This document shows, piece by piece, positions 28,588-37,059 of a stretch of 64,000 nucleotides of DNA. Source of the stretch: Roseiarcus sp963764955. Lineage in GTDB: Bacteria > Pseudomonadota > Alphaproteobacteria > Rhizobiales > Beijerinckiaceae. Under the pieces are notes generated by a model. The model was not told the DNA's origin. It did not search any database and saw only the letters and a program-made list of their open reading frames with translations. The first letter of the stretch is position 1, and each line of letters starts with the position of its first letter. A program made the translations under genes and the position numbers. The stretch covers positions 15,092-79,091 of the forward strand of contig CAVXVE010000008.1 of the NCBI GenBank assembly GCA_963764955.1, written 5' to 3'.

Positions 28588-29745
28588 CTATTCGAAGAGG
28601 TCGAAGCCGGGCGCGGCGTGCTTGCGGACATTCTCCATATTCAGTTCGAGCCCGATTCCGGGTTTGTCGGTGAGCGCGATGTGCCCATCCTTGACGATCG
28701 AGCCGGAGCCGTCGGGAGCGAACACATAGCTGTCCCAGATCTCGCGCTCCTCTAAGGCATGCCATTCGAGCACGAGAAAGTTCGGGACGGCGGCGCAGAC
28801 ATGGGCCGTCGCCATGGTTCCGAGCGGCGTCGAGACGAGATGGGGGGCGAACGGCAGATAGTAGATCTCGGCGAGATTGGCGATCTTCTTGCTTTCTGCG
28901 AGGCCGCCGCATTTGGGCACGTCCGGCATGACCACGTCCGCCGCCTGCTGCTGCAGCAACTCGCGGAAGCCCCAGCGCAGATAAAGGTTCTCCCCGACGC
29001 AGATCGGCGTGCGGCTTCGCGCCCGCACCTGACGCAGGGCCTCGACATTCTCGGCCGGGAGCGGCTCCTCGAGCCACATGAGATTGAACGGCTCCATCTC
29101 CCAGGCGATGCGGCAAGCGCTCGGCACGTCGTAGCGGGCGTGAAGATCGATGCAGAGGTCGACATCGGGCCCGACGGCCTTCCGCACCGCCGCGACGCGC
29201 TCCACCATCGATCGCACCTCCGCGTTGTTGACCGTGTGATTGGCCGCGTCGAACTTCGCCGGATGGCGAAGGTTGTCGATGTCGAATTTGAGCGCTGTGA
29301 AGCCCTCCTTCACCATCCGCCGCGCGCGCGCCGCGCAGCCCTCCGGCGAGCCCGAGGAATCATCGCCATCGCCGCAGTCGGCATAGAGGCGGATACGATC
29401 GCGGAACTTCCCGCCCAACAACCGGTAGAGGGGCTGGCCGGCGGCCTTCGCCGCAAGGTCCCACAGCGCAATCTCGATGCCGCTGAGCGCGATCAGGAAG
29501 ACGCCGCCCTGCGGGCCCGAGAAGACATGATTGCGGCGGAGCTTCTCCCAGCAATATTCGACATTGCGCGGATCCTCGCCGATCAGTTCGGCTTTCAGTT
29601 CCGAAATCAGGCCAACGATCGCGCCCGCGCCGGCGTCGGGGTTGGCCTCGCCATAGCCCGATAATCCCTCGTCGGTGTCGATCCTCACCAGCGTCGCCTC
29701 GCCGTGGTAGGCGACGACGGCGGTTTTGACGTCCACGATCTTCAT
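28588..29745 (-). CDS. mandelate racemase/muconate lactonizing enzyme family sugar-acid dehydratase
   Basis: Enolase-superfamily enzyme of 385 residues. It has the capping domain (MKIVDVKTAVVAYHGEATLVRIDTDEG) and a modified TIM barrel with the metal ligands Asp in LCIDLHARYD, Glu in MWLEEPLPAEN and Glu in ICVGENLYLRW, a Lys in ALKFDID and a His in FAPHLVSTPLG. This set fits an acid-sugar dehydratase of the MR subgroup. ATG 29745 has GGGAGGAACGGG before it; the frame is open for 23 more codons upstream. It is divergent from the aldo/keto reductase across a promoter with a GntR-type operator. Confidence 0.88.
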   Translation of the reverse strand: MKIVDVKTAVVAYHGEATLVRIDTDEGLSGYGEANPDAGAGAIVGLISELKAELIGEDPRNVEYCWEKLRRNHVFSGPQGGVFLIALSGIEIALWDLAAKAAGQPLYRLLGGKFRDRIRLYADCGDGDDSSGSPEGCAARARRMVKEGFTALKFDIDNLRHPAKFDAANHTVNNAEVRSMVERVAAVRKAVGPDVDLCIDLHARYDVPSACRIAWEMEPFNLMWLEEPLPAENVEALRQVRARSRTPICVGENLYLRWGFRELLQQQAADVVMPDVPKCGGLAESKKIANLAEIYYLPFAPHLVSTPLGTMATAHVCAAVPNFLVLEWHALEEREIWDSYVFAPDGSGSIVKDGHIALTDKPGIGLELNMENVRKHAAPGFDLFE

Positions 29746-29863
29746 ACCCGTTCCTCCCAGTCCCCGCGTTTTGATCGCGCCGCACGTCACGTTCTTGCAG
29801 CCTTCCGGATCCAACGGGATGTCCCCCGGAAGCCGAGTTCGTTCGCAATCTGCCCGCTGCGGA

Positions 29864-29876
29864 CTTGTCAGATGAG
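29864..29876. promoter_or_regulatory. putative FadR-type GntR operator (divergent promoter)
   Basis: CTTGTC-A-GATGAG lies between the divergent dehydratase and aldo/keto reductase genes. It departs at two positions from the palindrome CTTGTC-N-GACAAG and matches the site in front of the GntR gene (31659-31671, read on the minus strand CTTGTC-C-GATAAG) at 11 of 13 positions. Both are followed nearby by ATATAAG-like tracts. Confidence 0.5.
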
Positions 29877-29929
29877 TATATAAGCGTGTAAGAAGTCAGG
29901 CAAGCGCATCATTGGGAGAAGACGCGGCC

Positions 29930-30910
29930 ATGCATGAGCGGCGATTGGGATCGTCTCGGGTATCCGTTTCGGAAATTGGGCTTGGGACGTGGGGCATGTC
30001 CGGCGCGTTCTGGGGCGCGGCCGACGACGCCGAATCGATCCGCGTCATCCACCGGGCGCTCGATCTCGGCGTGACCCTCATCGACACCGCCGAGGCTTAC
30101 GGCGGGGGGCACGCCGAGGAGGTGGTCGGCAAGGCGCTCGCCGGCCGGCGCAGCCAGGCTGTGATCGCGACCAAAGCGGCCCCGAACCACCTCGCGCCGG
30201 CGGAAGCCGTGAAGGCGCTGGAAGGGTCGCTGAAGCGGCTGCAGACGGACTATGTCGACGTCTATTTCATCCACTGGCCGAACCCGGACGTGCCGCTGGG
30301 CGCAACGATGGACGCGTTCGAGCGATTGCGCGCCGAGGGACGCATCCGAGCGCTCGGCGTCTCCAATTTCGGCCCGAAGGAGATGGACGCCGCGCGACAA
30401 CATGGCGTCATCGACGTGCTGCAGCCGCCCTACAACATGCTGTGGCGCGAGGTGGAGGCGGCGACGCTCCCCTATTGCCGTGAGCACAATATCGGCGTGA
30501 TGCCCTATAGCGGCCTTGCGCAGGGGCTGCTCACCGGCGCGCTGTCGCGCAGCACGACATTCGCCGAGGGGGATGAGCGCCGCACGACCGTCCTTTTCCA
30601 GCCAGGGACCTTCGAGCGCGCCCTCGATGCGGTCGAGGGCTTGCGCCCGATCGCCGCGAAATATGGCAAGTCCGTCGCCCAACTTGCGATCCAGTGGCTG
30701 ACCAGCCGGCCGGGCGTCACCTCTCCGCTGCTCGGCGCAAGGACAGCGCCTGAGATCGAGGAAAACGTTGGCAGCGTCGGCTGGACAATCGCTGCGGCCG
30801 ACGTCGCCGAGATCGACCGGCTGACCCTCCCCGTGTGGAAGGAAATCGCCGACAAGGGCGACATGTTCGGCTACTGGGTGAAGCAGCGCGCGGCGAAGGC
30901 GAAAGCGTGA
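29930..30910 (+). CDS. aldo/keto reductase
   Basis: NADPH-dependent reductase of 326 residues. The catalytic tetrad is complete: Asp and Tyr in LIDTAEAYGGG, Lys in VIATKAAPNH and His in YFIHWPNPD. The cofactor end LTSRPGVTSPLLGAR is also seen. ATG 29930 follows TTGGGAGAAGACGCG; an upstream TTG (29912) is less likely. It probably acts on a carbonyl intermediate of the sugar-acid pathway. It converges with the GntR gene (25 bp between) and shares its promoter region with the first dehydratase. Confidence 0.9.
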   Translation: MHERRLGSSRVSVSEIGLGTWGMSGAFWGAADDAESIRVIHRALDLGVTLIDTAEAYGGGHAEEVVGKALAGRRSQAVIATKAAPNHLAPAEAVKALEGSLKRLQTDYVDVYFIHWPNPDVPLGATMDAFERLRAEGRIRALGVSNFGPKEMDAARQHGVIDVLQPPYNMLWREVEAATLPYCREHNIGVMPYSGLAQGLLTGALSRSTTFAEGDERRTTVLFQPGTFERALDAVEGLRPIAAKYGKSVAQLAIQWLTSRPGVTSPLLGARTAPEIEENVGSVGWTIAAADVAEIDRLTLPVWKEIADKGDMFGYWVKQRAAKAKA

Positions 30911-30935
30911 GGGCGCGGGACGGCGATCCCGGGCG

Positions 30936-31640
30936 CTACCCCACCTCCTCCTCGTCAGTCATGAGCAGAAGCGTGTTCAGCATCAAATGCTCACGCATTG
31001 CGGCTGCGGCGCGCTTCGGATCGCGGGCCGCCAAAGCCTCGTAGATCTTGCGATGGTGCTTGGTCGCCTCCGGCAGCGCGCGGGGAGCGCGATTGCTGAG
31101 CCGGCGGCTCGCCGACTGCCACCAGCGGGAGGAATACATGAACCGGTCAAGGATGCGGTTGCGGGTCGCGCGGCAGATCTCCATGTGGAACTCAAGATCG
31201 AGCTCGAGATAGCGGTCCGGATCGTCGACATGCGCCGTCATGGCGTCGAGAAGGTCGGCGAGACGGGCAAGGCCGGCGTCCGTCAGGGTCTGCGCAGCCT
31301 TGGCGGCGATGGCGGGTTCAAAGACGAGGCGAGCCTCGTGCAGCTCCTTGAGCAGTTCGTGGACCTGCGGCGAGGGCAGCCATTCGACGAGCAGAGGGCT
31401 CATGTAGTCCCACTCGTCAAGAGGCCGCACATTGATGCGCCGCCCCTGAGCGATGTCGACGATGTCGAGCGCGCTCAGGATCTTTAGCGCCTCCCGCGCA
31501 ACGGCGCGCGACACCCCGAATTCGATGCAGATCTGCACTTCCGACGGCGCGAGGCCGTCCGGCAGCTCGCCGCCGGCGATTCGGCGGACCAGCACGCTCG
31601 CGACCTGCTGGGGAAGAGGACGGAGCTTGACCTGCATCAT
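30936..31640 (-). CDS. GntR family transcriptional regulator, FadR/FCD type
   Basis: Repressor of about 234 residues. The winged helix at 1-70 contains PSEVQICIEFGVSRAVAREALKIL, and the all-helical FCD domain contains LELDLEFHMEICRATRN and HHRKIYEALAARDPKRA, with the metal-binding Asp/His residues of the family. The frame is open from 31682, but a 13-bp operator lies at 31659-31671, so I prefer the start at ATG 31640 downstream of it. It likely responds to a sugar acid and controls both the divergent dehydratase/reductase pair and the transporter operon to its right. Confidence 0.88.
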   Translation of the reverse strand: MMQVKLRPLPQQVASVLVRRIAGGELPDGLAPSEVQICIEFGVSRAVAREALKILSALDIVDIAQGRRINVRPLDEWDYMSPLLVEWLPSPQVHELLKELHEARLVFEPAIAAKAAQTLTDAGLARLADLLDAMTAHVDDPDRYLELDLEFHMEICRATRNRILDRFMYSSRWWQSASRRLSNRAPRALPEATKHHRKIYEALAARDPKRAAAAMREHLMLNTLLLMTDEEEVG

Positions 31641-31658
31641 CGATCTCTGTAACCTGAT

Positions 31659-31671
31659 CTTATCGGACAAG
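31659..31671. promoter_or_regulatory. putative FadR-type GntR operator (autoregulatory)
   Basis: CTTATC-G-GACAAG is one base off a perfect 13-bp CTTGTC-N-GACAAG palindrome, matching the TGTCNGACA core common for FadR-subfamily regulators. A second symmetry uses the same left arm (CTTATC, then GATAAG at 31674-31679). It sits 19 bp upstream of the preferred GntR start and near the promoter of the rightward ABC operon. Confidence 0.55.
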
Positions 31672-31748
31672 TTGATAAGCATATAAGACTGGCGAGAGCA
31701 AGCGTGTCCGACGCTCGCTGACCCCGATCGGGCGGTGAGGAGGAAACG

Positions 31749-31946
31749 ATGGATGCAGAGACAGTGTGGTCAGCCTCGGCGGCTTCTCGCGGCGAAGGCC
31801 CTCTATCCGGCGTGCAAGGCAAGCTCCGTGCGCTCGATGAGCCTGCCCCGCTCCGGGCGCGCGCAGCGGGGGCCCCGCCACCGCCTCGATCCGGCGAGAG
31901 AGATTTCCTGACATTTCATAACAAGGCGCGGGCCAAGTTCGCCTGA
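31749..31946 (+). CDS. possible small protein or leader ORF upstream of the CUT1 operon
   Basis: A 65-codon frame preceded by the strongest Shine-Dalgarno in the region (GAGGAGGAAACG before ATG 31749) and ending 22 bp before the binding-protein gene. The product is Ala/Pro/Arg-rich (APLRARAAGAPPPPRSGERD) with no recognised domain, signal or helix. It could be a leader peptide, a decayed gene start, or chance. Included because of the ribosome-binding site and its position inside the presumed transcript. Confidence 0.3.
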   Translation: MDAETVWSASAASRGEGPLSGVQGKLRALDEPAPLRARAAGAPPPPRSGERDFLTFHNKARAKFA

Positions 31947-31968
31947 GCGCTTCTGGGAGGTAGCAGCC

Positions 31969-33252
31969 ATGTTAAAGAATCTGTCGAGACGCCAGTTCCT
32001 GCAAAGCTCGGCCGTGATCGCGACAGGCGCCGGCGTCGCAGCGCCCGGGATCGCCCGCGCGGAAGCGACCGAGATCAAAGCGCTGCTCATCACCGGCGGC
32101 CCCCTCTATCCGAAATACTGGGAGCAGATCGCCCAGGACTTCAAGAAGAAGACCGGAATCACGGTCAATTACGACCTGCTCGAATTCACTCCCCTCACTT
32201 CGAAGACCGTCACGCTCGGAGCGGCGCGCAGCAGCCTCTATGACGTCTACAGCACGCACACGGCCCAGATCGGCTCGTTCTTTAATCATTTTGCGCCGCT
32301 CGACGGGTACTTCAAATCGTCCGAGCTCGAGGATTTCTATCCCGTCGCGCTCAAATATCTGCGCAATCCCAAGACGGACAAGCTCGCCGCGATCCCGCGC
32401 AACATGGACGCGCGCGTCCAATATTACCGCAAGGACGTCTACGACGCGCACAGCCTCAAGCCGGCCGTGACCTGGGACGATCTCATCCATGTCAGCCAGA
32501 CCCTCACGGGCGGCGGCCACTATGGCCTCGTCGTGCCCGGCCAGGGGGATCCCGCGCAGCGCACCTTCAGCGACCTCCTGTGGCAGGCCGGCGGCGAATG
32601 GGTGGACGAGAACAACAAGCCTTCGTTCAACGCGGCGCCCGGCATCGAGGCGCTCACCTTCTATCGCGACCTCATCCAGAAATACAAAGTCACGCCGCCC
32701 GACGCGGTGAGCTACCAGTGGGATGAGAATTCATCCGAATTCTCATCGGGCGCCGTGTACGACACGTTCGACTGGCCGGGCGCCTACGCGACGCTCTCCA
32801 ATCCGGCGACGTCGAAGGTTGTCGGCAAATGGTCGACCGCGCCCTATATCCGCAACAAGCAGGCGATCTCCTGCGCGATTTCGCATGCGATGGCGCTGAA
32901 CAGCCTGTCCAACAAGAAGGACGCGGCGGTCGAGTTCATCAAGTTCTCCGTCGGCCCCGACGCGCAGACGCTGAACTTCCAGGAGTTCACCAACTTTCCG
33001 AGCCGCCAGTCGGTCGCCAAGCAGGTCGTCGCCGCGGCGCAGGGCGAAAAGGCGGCGTGGCTGGGGCAACTCGAGCAGACCATCGCCACGGGCAAGGAAT
33101 GGCCGAAGCTGCCGGGCTTCTCGAAGGTCTGCACGATCATGTTCTCGGCGATCGAGAAGTCGCTCAGCAACCAGGCGACGCCAACAGACTCGTTGAACCA
33201 GGCGGCCAAGGAAGCCCTCGACGCGATGACCCAGGCGGGGGCCTATCAATAG
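31969..33252 (+). CDS. CUT1-type ABC transporter extracellular solute-binding protein (Tat-exported)
   Basis: Family-1 solute-binding protein of 427 residues. The N-terminus has a twin-arginine motif (SRRQFLQSS) with a moderately hydrophobic core ending GIARAE, so export is probably by Tat and not Sec. The mature part shows the MalE-like pattern (YWEQIAQDFKKKTGITVNYDLLEF; FYRDLIQKYKVTPPDAVSY; AVEFIKFSVGPDAQ). A strong GGGAGGTAG precedes ATG 31969. The two permeases follow; the likely cargo is a sugar acid or oligosaccharide given the downstream enzymes. Confidence 0.9.
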   Translation: MLKNLSRRQFLQSSAVIATGAGVAAPGIARAEATEIKALLITGGPLYPKYWEQIAQDFKKKTGITVNYDLLEFTPLTSKTVTLGAARSSLYDVYSTHTAQIGSFFNHFAPLDGYFKSSELEDFYPVALKYLRNPKTDKLAAIPRNMDARVQYYRKDVYDAHSLKPAVTWDDLIHVSQTLTGGGHYGLVVPGQGDPAQRTFSDLLWQAGGEWVDENNKPSFNAAPGIEALTFYRDLIQKYKVTPPDAVSYQWDENSSEFSSGAVYDTFDWPGAYATLSNPATSKVVGKWSTAPYIRNKQAISCAISHAMALNSLSNKKDAAVEFIKFSVGPDAQTLNFQEFTNFPSRQSVAKQVVAAAQGEKAAWLGQLEQTIATGKEWPKLPGFSKVCTIMFSAIEKSLSNQATPTDSLNQAAKEALDAMTQAGAYQ

Positions 33253-33253
33253 T

Positions 33254-34171
33254 ATGGCGGACGCCGCCGTCGCGCTCAACCAACCCGGCGGCCGGCGCGG
33301 GCGCGGACCGCTGAACTCCGCATGGACGGGTTATGCCCTGGCGGGGCCCGCGCTCCTCGTCATGATCGCGATCTTTCTTTATCCGCTCGGCTATTCGTTC
33401 GTGATGAGCTTCTTCCGGTGGGACCTGAGCGCGCCGTCGGCGCCTTTCATTGGCCTCAACAACTACAAGGAGACGTTCGCAAGCCCGCTCTTCCAGCAGT
33501 CGCTGCGCAATCAGCTCATCTTCACCGCCGCGACCATCGCGATCGAGGTTTCGGCGGGCATGGGCGTCGCGGTCCTGATCAACGGCAAGATGCGCGGCCT
33601 TCGGGCCGCGCGAACCCTGCTGCTTATTCCGCCGATGATCGCGCCAGCCGTGGTGGGCCTGAACTTCCGCTGGCTCTTCAATTCCCAATACGGCTTCATC
33701 GACGCGCTGCTCGCCGATCTCCATCTGCCCGCGATCCCCTGGCTCTCGGATCCAAACTGGGCGCTCGCCTCGATCATCATCGCCGACGTCTGGCAGAATA
33801 CGCCGCTCATGGTGCTGCTCTTCCTGGCGGGCCTGCAATCGCTGCCGCAAGAGCCGCTGGAGGCCGCGGCCGTCGACGGCGCGTCACCCTGGCAGATCTT
33901 CTGGTATATCACGCTGCCCTTGATGCGGCCGGTCATCGTGATCGCGCTCATGCTGCGGATCATCGACACGTTCCGCACCTTCGACGTCGTCTGGCTGATG
34001 ACGCAGGGCGGCCCCGGAGGCGCCTCCAGCCTCGTCACCGTCTACGCCTACCTCCTGGCGTTCCAGGGCGTCGATTTCGGTCATGCGGCGGCCGTCTCGT
34101 ATATCGCACTGGCTATCTCTCTCGTTCTGCTAGGCGTGCTCTACGGCTTCCCGTGGCTCAGGGAAACGTGA
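33254..34171 (+). CDS. CUT1-type ABC transporter permease (MalF/UgpA-like)
   Basis: Inner-membrane permease, 305 residues, six predicted helices. Typical MalF-type blocks are YALAGPALLVMIAIFLYPLGYSF near the N-terminus and the EAA loop LPQEPLEAAAVDGASPWQIFWYITLPLMRPV that contacts the ATPase. ATG 33254 is 1 nt after the binding-protein stop and its own stop overlaps the next ATG (TGATG), so the three genes are translationally coupled. Confidence 0.93.
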   Translation: MADAAVALNQPGGRRGRGPLNSAWTGYALAGPALLVMIAIFLYPLGYSFVMSFFRWDLSAPSAPFIGLNNYKETFASPLFQQSLRNQLIFTAATIAIEVSAGMGVAVLINGKMRGLRAARTLLLIPPMIAPAVVGLNFRWLFNSQYGFIDALLADLHLPAIPWLSDPNWALASIIIADVWQNTPLMVLLFLAGLQSLPQEPLEAAAVDGASPWQIFWYITLPLMRPVIVIALMLRIIDTFRTFDVVWLMTQGGPGGASSLVTVYAYLLAFQGVDFGHAAAVSYIALAISLVLLGVLYGFPWLRET

Positions 34172-35061
34172 TGGCGGTGACGAGCGAAGAGAGGGTGGCC
34201 GCAGGGTCCGTCGAAGTCCTGCAGCCTCCGAGGCGCCCCTTTCAGGTCGGGCTTGCCGCGCGCTACGCGGTGCTCATCGGAACGATCGTCCTGACGCTCT
34301 TTCCGCTCGTATGGCTCGTCATTACCTCGCTGCGCATTCCGGCCGACATATTCGCGGTCCCCGTGCACATCATCCCGGCCTCGGTGACCTGGCGCCAGTA
34401 CGTCAATGTCTTCACCCAGTACAATCTTGCCGGCTATCTCTGGAACACGATCATCGTCTCGCTGGCGACAGTCGTCTGCGTGACGGTGCTCGCCGTCCCT
34501 TGCGCCTATGCGATGGCCAGGTTTCGCCTGCCCGGCCACCGGGTCATCGTCACGCTGTTGCTCATCATGCGCATGATCCCGGTCGTCGCGCTCGCGATTC
34601 CGCTCTTCGCCGTCTTCGCCAGCCTCGGGCTCCTGGACACTTTGACGTCGCTGATCCTCGCCCATACGGCTGCGAAACTGCCCGTCGCCATCTGGCTCCT
34701 CATCGGCTTCGTCCAGGACGTGCCGAAGGAGATCGAGGAATCCGCGGCGATGGACGGCGCCGGGACGCTGAGGACGCTCGTCCAGATCGTCACGCCGCTC
34801 ATTGCGCCGGGCCTCGGCGCGAGCGCCGTCATCACGTTTCTGTTCACCTGGAACGATCTCCTGATCGCCCTGACGCTGGCATCGAGCGAGAACGCGCAGA
34901 CCCTGCCGGTCGGTCTCACCAATTTCGTCTCCCAATACGGCGTCGACTGGGGCGCAATGTCGGCGGCAGGCGTGCTCATGGTGATCCCGACCCTGATTTT
35001 CGTCTGGTTCGCGCAGGGCCTCCTGGTGAAGGGGCTGGTGAGTGGCGCGGTGCGAGGCTAG
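34171..35061 (+). CDS. CUT1-type ABC transporter permease (MalG/UgpE-like)
   Basis: Second permease of the pair, 296 residues from ATG 34171 (the open frame runs far upstream but without conserved content). MalG features are the LVITSLRIPADIF loop after helix 1, RFRLPGHRVIVTLLLIMRMIP, and the EAA loop VPKEIEESAAMDGAGTLRTLVQIVTPLIAPG. No ATP-binding gene of the MsmK/UgpC type follows: the next gene is a dehydratase. The importer must borrow an ATPase encoded elsewhere. Confidence 0.93.
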   Translation: MAVTSEERVAAGSVEVLQPPRRPFQVGLAARYAVLIGTIVLTLFPLVWLVITSLRIPADIFAVPVHIIPASVTWRQYVNVFTQYNLAGYLWNTIIVSLATVVCVTVLAVPCAYAMARFRLPGHRVIVTLLLIMRMIPVVALAIPLFAVFASLGLLDTLTSLILAHTAAKLPVAIWLLIGFVQDVPKEIEESAAMDGAGTLRTLVQIVTPLIAPGLGASAVITFLFTWNDLLIALTLASSENAQTLPVGLTNFVSQYGVDWGAMSAAGVLMVIPTLIFVWFAQGLLVKGLVSGAVRG

Positions 35062-35069
35062 GGACTCCG

Positions 35070-36254
35070 ATGAAGATCACCGCGATCGTGCCGTGGCTGG
35101 TGAAGGTCGAGGCTTCCTACTGGGGCGAATATCTGTTCGTCGAGGTGAAGACCGACGAGGGTCTCTCCGGCTGGGGCGAGATCACGACGACCACGAAGAT
35201 CGCCAACCGCGCGGTGGCCGGGATGCTGCGTCAGCTCAACGATCTTCTCGTCGGCGACGATCCGACCAAGATCGAAAGCCTGTGGCACAAGACCTTCCGC
35301 GCCTTCACCTATATGGGCTCGCGCGGCGCGGCCTCGCATGTGGTGAGCGGCGTCGACATCGCGCTATGGGACATTCTCGGCAAGAGCCGCGGCCTGCCGA
35401 TTTACGAGATGCTGGGCGGGCCAGTGCGCGACGACATTCTCATCTACACCCATCCGGATCAGAGCAAGTTCACGAGCCGCGAAGGCGTCGTCGAGGAAAT
35501 CCGCGCGATTATCGAGTCCGGCCATGACGCGATCAAATTTGACCCCTTTCCGTACTATGAAGGCCACGCCGGGCATATGCATGGCTATCTCGATGGCGAG
35601 CTGTCGAAGAAAGGCGAGCGCGAAGCGGCCGAGCTCACAGCGCTGATCCGCGAGACCGTGGGCCCCGATGTCGAAATTCTCATCGACGCGCATGGACGCT
35701 TCGACGTCCCAACCGCAATTCGGCTCTGCCGCGCGCTCGAAGACGCAGGCCAGATCGACTGGTTCGAAGAGCCGGTGCCAGTCGAAAGCTACAACGCTCT
35801 CAGACAGGTGCGCGAGCGCGTGAGCGCCGCGATCTCGGTCGGCGAGCGGCTGCATACGCGGTGGGAATTCGTGCCGATCTTCGAGAACCGTCTCGCGGAT
35901 TATGTGATGCCCGACGTCACCTGGACCGGCGGGATCACCGAACTCAAGAAGATCGCGATCCTGGCCGAGGCCTATTACGTGCCGATCACGCCGCATGACG
36001 CAAGCGGTCCGATCAATGTCGTCGCGGGCGCGCAAGTGATGATGACCGTTCCGAACTTCTATCGCATCGAAACCAGCCGCTACGACCTCAGCCATTACAA
36101 CAAACTGATCGAAGAGCCGCTCGACAACCGCGGCGGCCGCATCCGGCTCAATACCAAGCCCGGGCTCGGCGTCGCCATGAACCTCGACTATCTCAGGCGC
36201 AACGCGCTCGACGGATTCGACGACCGGAACGTGCGCCGCGTGATTCCGTTTTGA
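35070..36254 (+). CDS. mandelate racemase/enolase family dehydratase, galactonate-dehydratase-like
   Basis: Enolase-superfamily enzyme of 394 residues from ATG 35070. The capping domain reads VEASYWGEYLFVEVKTDEGLSGWGEI; metal ligands are Asp in EILIDAHGRFD, Glu in DWFEEPVPVES and Glu in ISVGERLHTRWEF, with the general-acid/base His in PITPHDASGP. The GER-LHTRWEF and HDASGP pattern is that of D-galactonate and related aldonate dehydratases, giving a 2-keto-3-deoxy sugar acid. It differs clearly from the dehydratase at 28588, so two sugar acids or two steps are handled. It is 8 bp after the permease gene in the same operon. Confidence 0.88.
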   Translation: MKITAIVPWLVKVEASYWGEYLFVEVKTDEGLSGWGEITTTTKIANRAVAGMLRQLNDLLVGDDPTKIESLWHKTFRAFTYMGSRGAASHVVSGVDIALWDILGKSRGLPIYEMLGGPVRDDILIYTHPDQSKFTSREGVVEEIRAIIESGHDAIKFDPFPYYEGHAGHMHGYLDGELSKKGEREAAELTALIRETVGPDVEILIDAHGRFDVPTAIRLCRALEDAGQIDWFEEPVPVESYNALRQVRERVSAAISVGERLHTRWEFVPIFENRLADYVMPDVTWTGGITELKKIAILAEAYYVPITPHDASGPINVVAGAQVMMTVPNFYRIETSRYDLSHYNKLIEEPLDNRGGRIRLNTKPGLGVAMNLDYLRRNALDGFDDRNVRRVIPF

Positions 36255-36269
36255 AACAAGGAGACCCCG

Positions 36270-37016
36270 TTGAACGCTGTTCCTGAGATCAAGGATATTG
36301 CGCGGCCGCCCCGCGCGCTTGCCGACGGTCTTGCCAAGATCGGCGCGGCGACGCTCAGCAGCGAGCTCTCACGCCAGCTCGGCATACGCGACCCGCAAAT
36401 CCGAGGTCCCCGGCCGCTGGTCAAGGGCCGCACGATCGCCGGTCCTGCGCTGACCCTGCAATGCATGCCCAAGCGCGAAGACCTCTACAACGAATCCGAA
36501 TACGAGGATCCCGAGACGCAGCTGCACAGGCATGTGCTCTATCCGACGCAGCCGGGCGACGTCGTCGTGGTCGATGCGCGCGGCGATCTCGCGAGCGGCA
36601 TATTCGGCGAGATGATGCTCACCTTCTTTGCCGGGCGCGGCGGGGCCGGCGTGGTGATCGACGGCTGCATCCGGGATTCGGCGGAAGCGGCCAAGCTCGA
36701 TATCGGCATCTGGGTGACCGGCGTGACGCCGAACTATCATGCGCAGACGAACATCATTCCGTTCGCCGTCAACGTGCCCATCGCCTGCGCCAACGTGCTC
36801 GTTATTCCGGGTGATATTATCGTGGCGGATGACGATGGCGTGGTTGTCGTGCCAATCGGCCTTGCGCCAAAGCTGCTCGAGATGGCCGGCGAGCATGTCG
36901 AGTGGGAGGAATTCTCCCGCATGCGCCTTTCTCAGGGCGGCGACCTGCGCAAGTATTATCCGCTGAGCGCCGAGGGCGAGGCGGAATACAAGGCCTGGCG
37001 CAAGGCCCAGCGGTAA
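36270..37016 (+). CDS. RraA-like / HMG-CHA aldolase family protein
   Basis: RraA-fold protein of 248 residues beginning at TTG 36270 after AACAAGGAGACCCC. Key segments are IGAATLSSELSRQLGI, QPGDVVVVDARGDLASGIFGEMMLTFFAGRGGAGVVIDGCIRDS (Gly-rich turn, Arg/Asp of the metal site) and VIPGDIIVADDDGVVVVP. Members either cleave 4-hydroxy-4-methyl-2-oxoglutarate-type keto acids or regulate RNase E. The neighbouring dehydratase would supply a 2-keto-3-deoxy acid, so the aldolase role is favoured. It ends 43 bp before the convergent MFS gene. Confidence 0.85.
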   Translation: MNAVPEIKDIARPPRALADGLAKIGAATLSSELSRQLGIRDPQIRGPRPLVKGRTIAGPALTLQCMPKREDLYNESEYEDPETQLHRHVLYPTQPGDVVVVDARGDLASGIFGEMMLTFFAGRGGAGVVIDGCIRDSAEAAKLDIGIWVTGVTPNYHAQTNIIPFAVNVPIACANVLVIPGDIIVADDDGVVVVPIGLAPKLLEMAGEHVEWEEFSRMRLSQGGDLRKYYPLSAEGEAEYKAWRKAQR

Positions 37017-37059
37017 CGTCGAGCGCAGCGCCATCTCAGGGGGCTTGGCCGGTCCGCGC

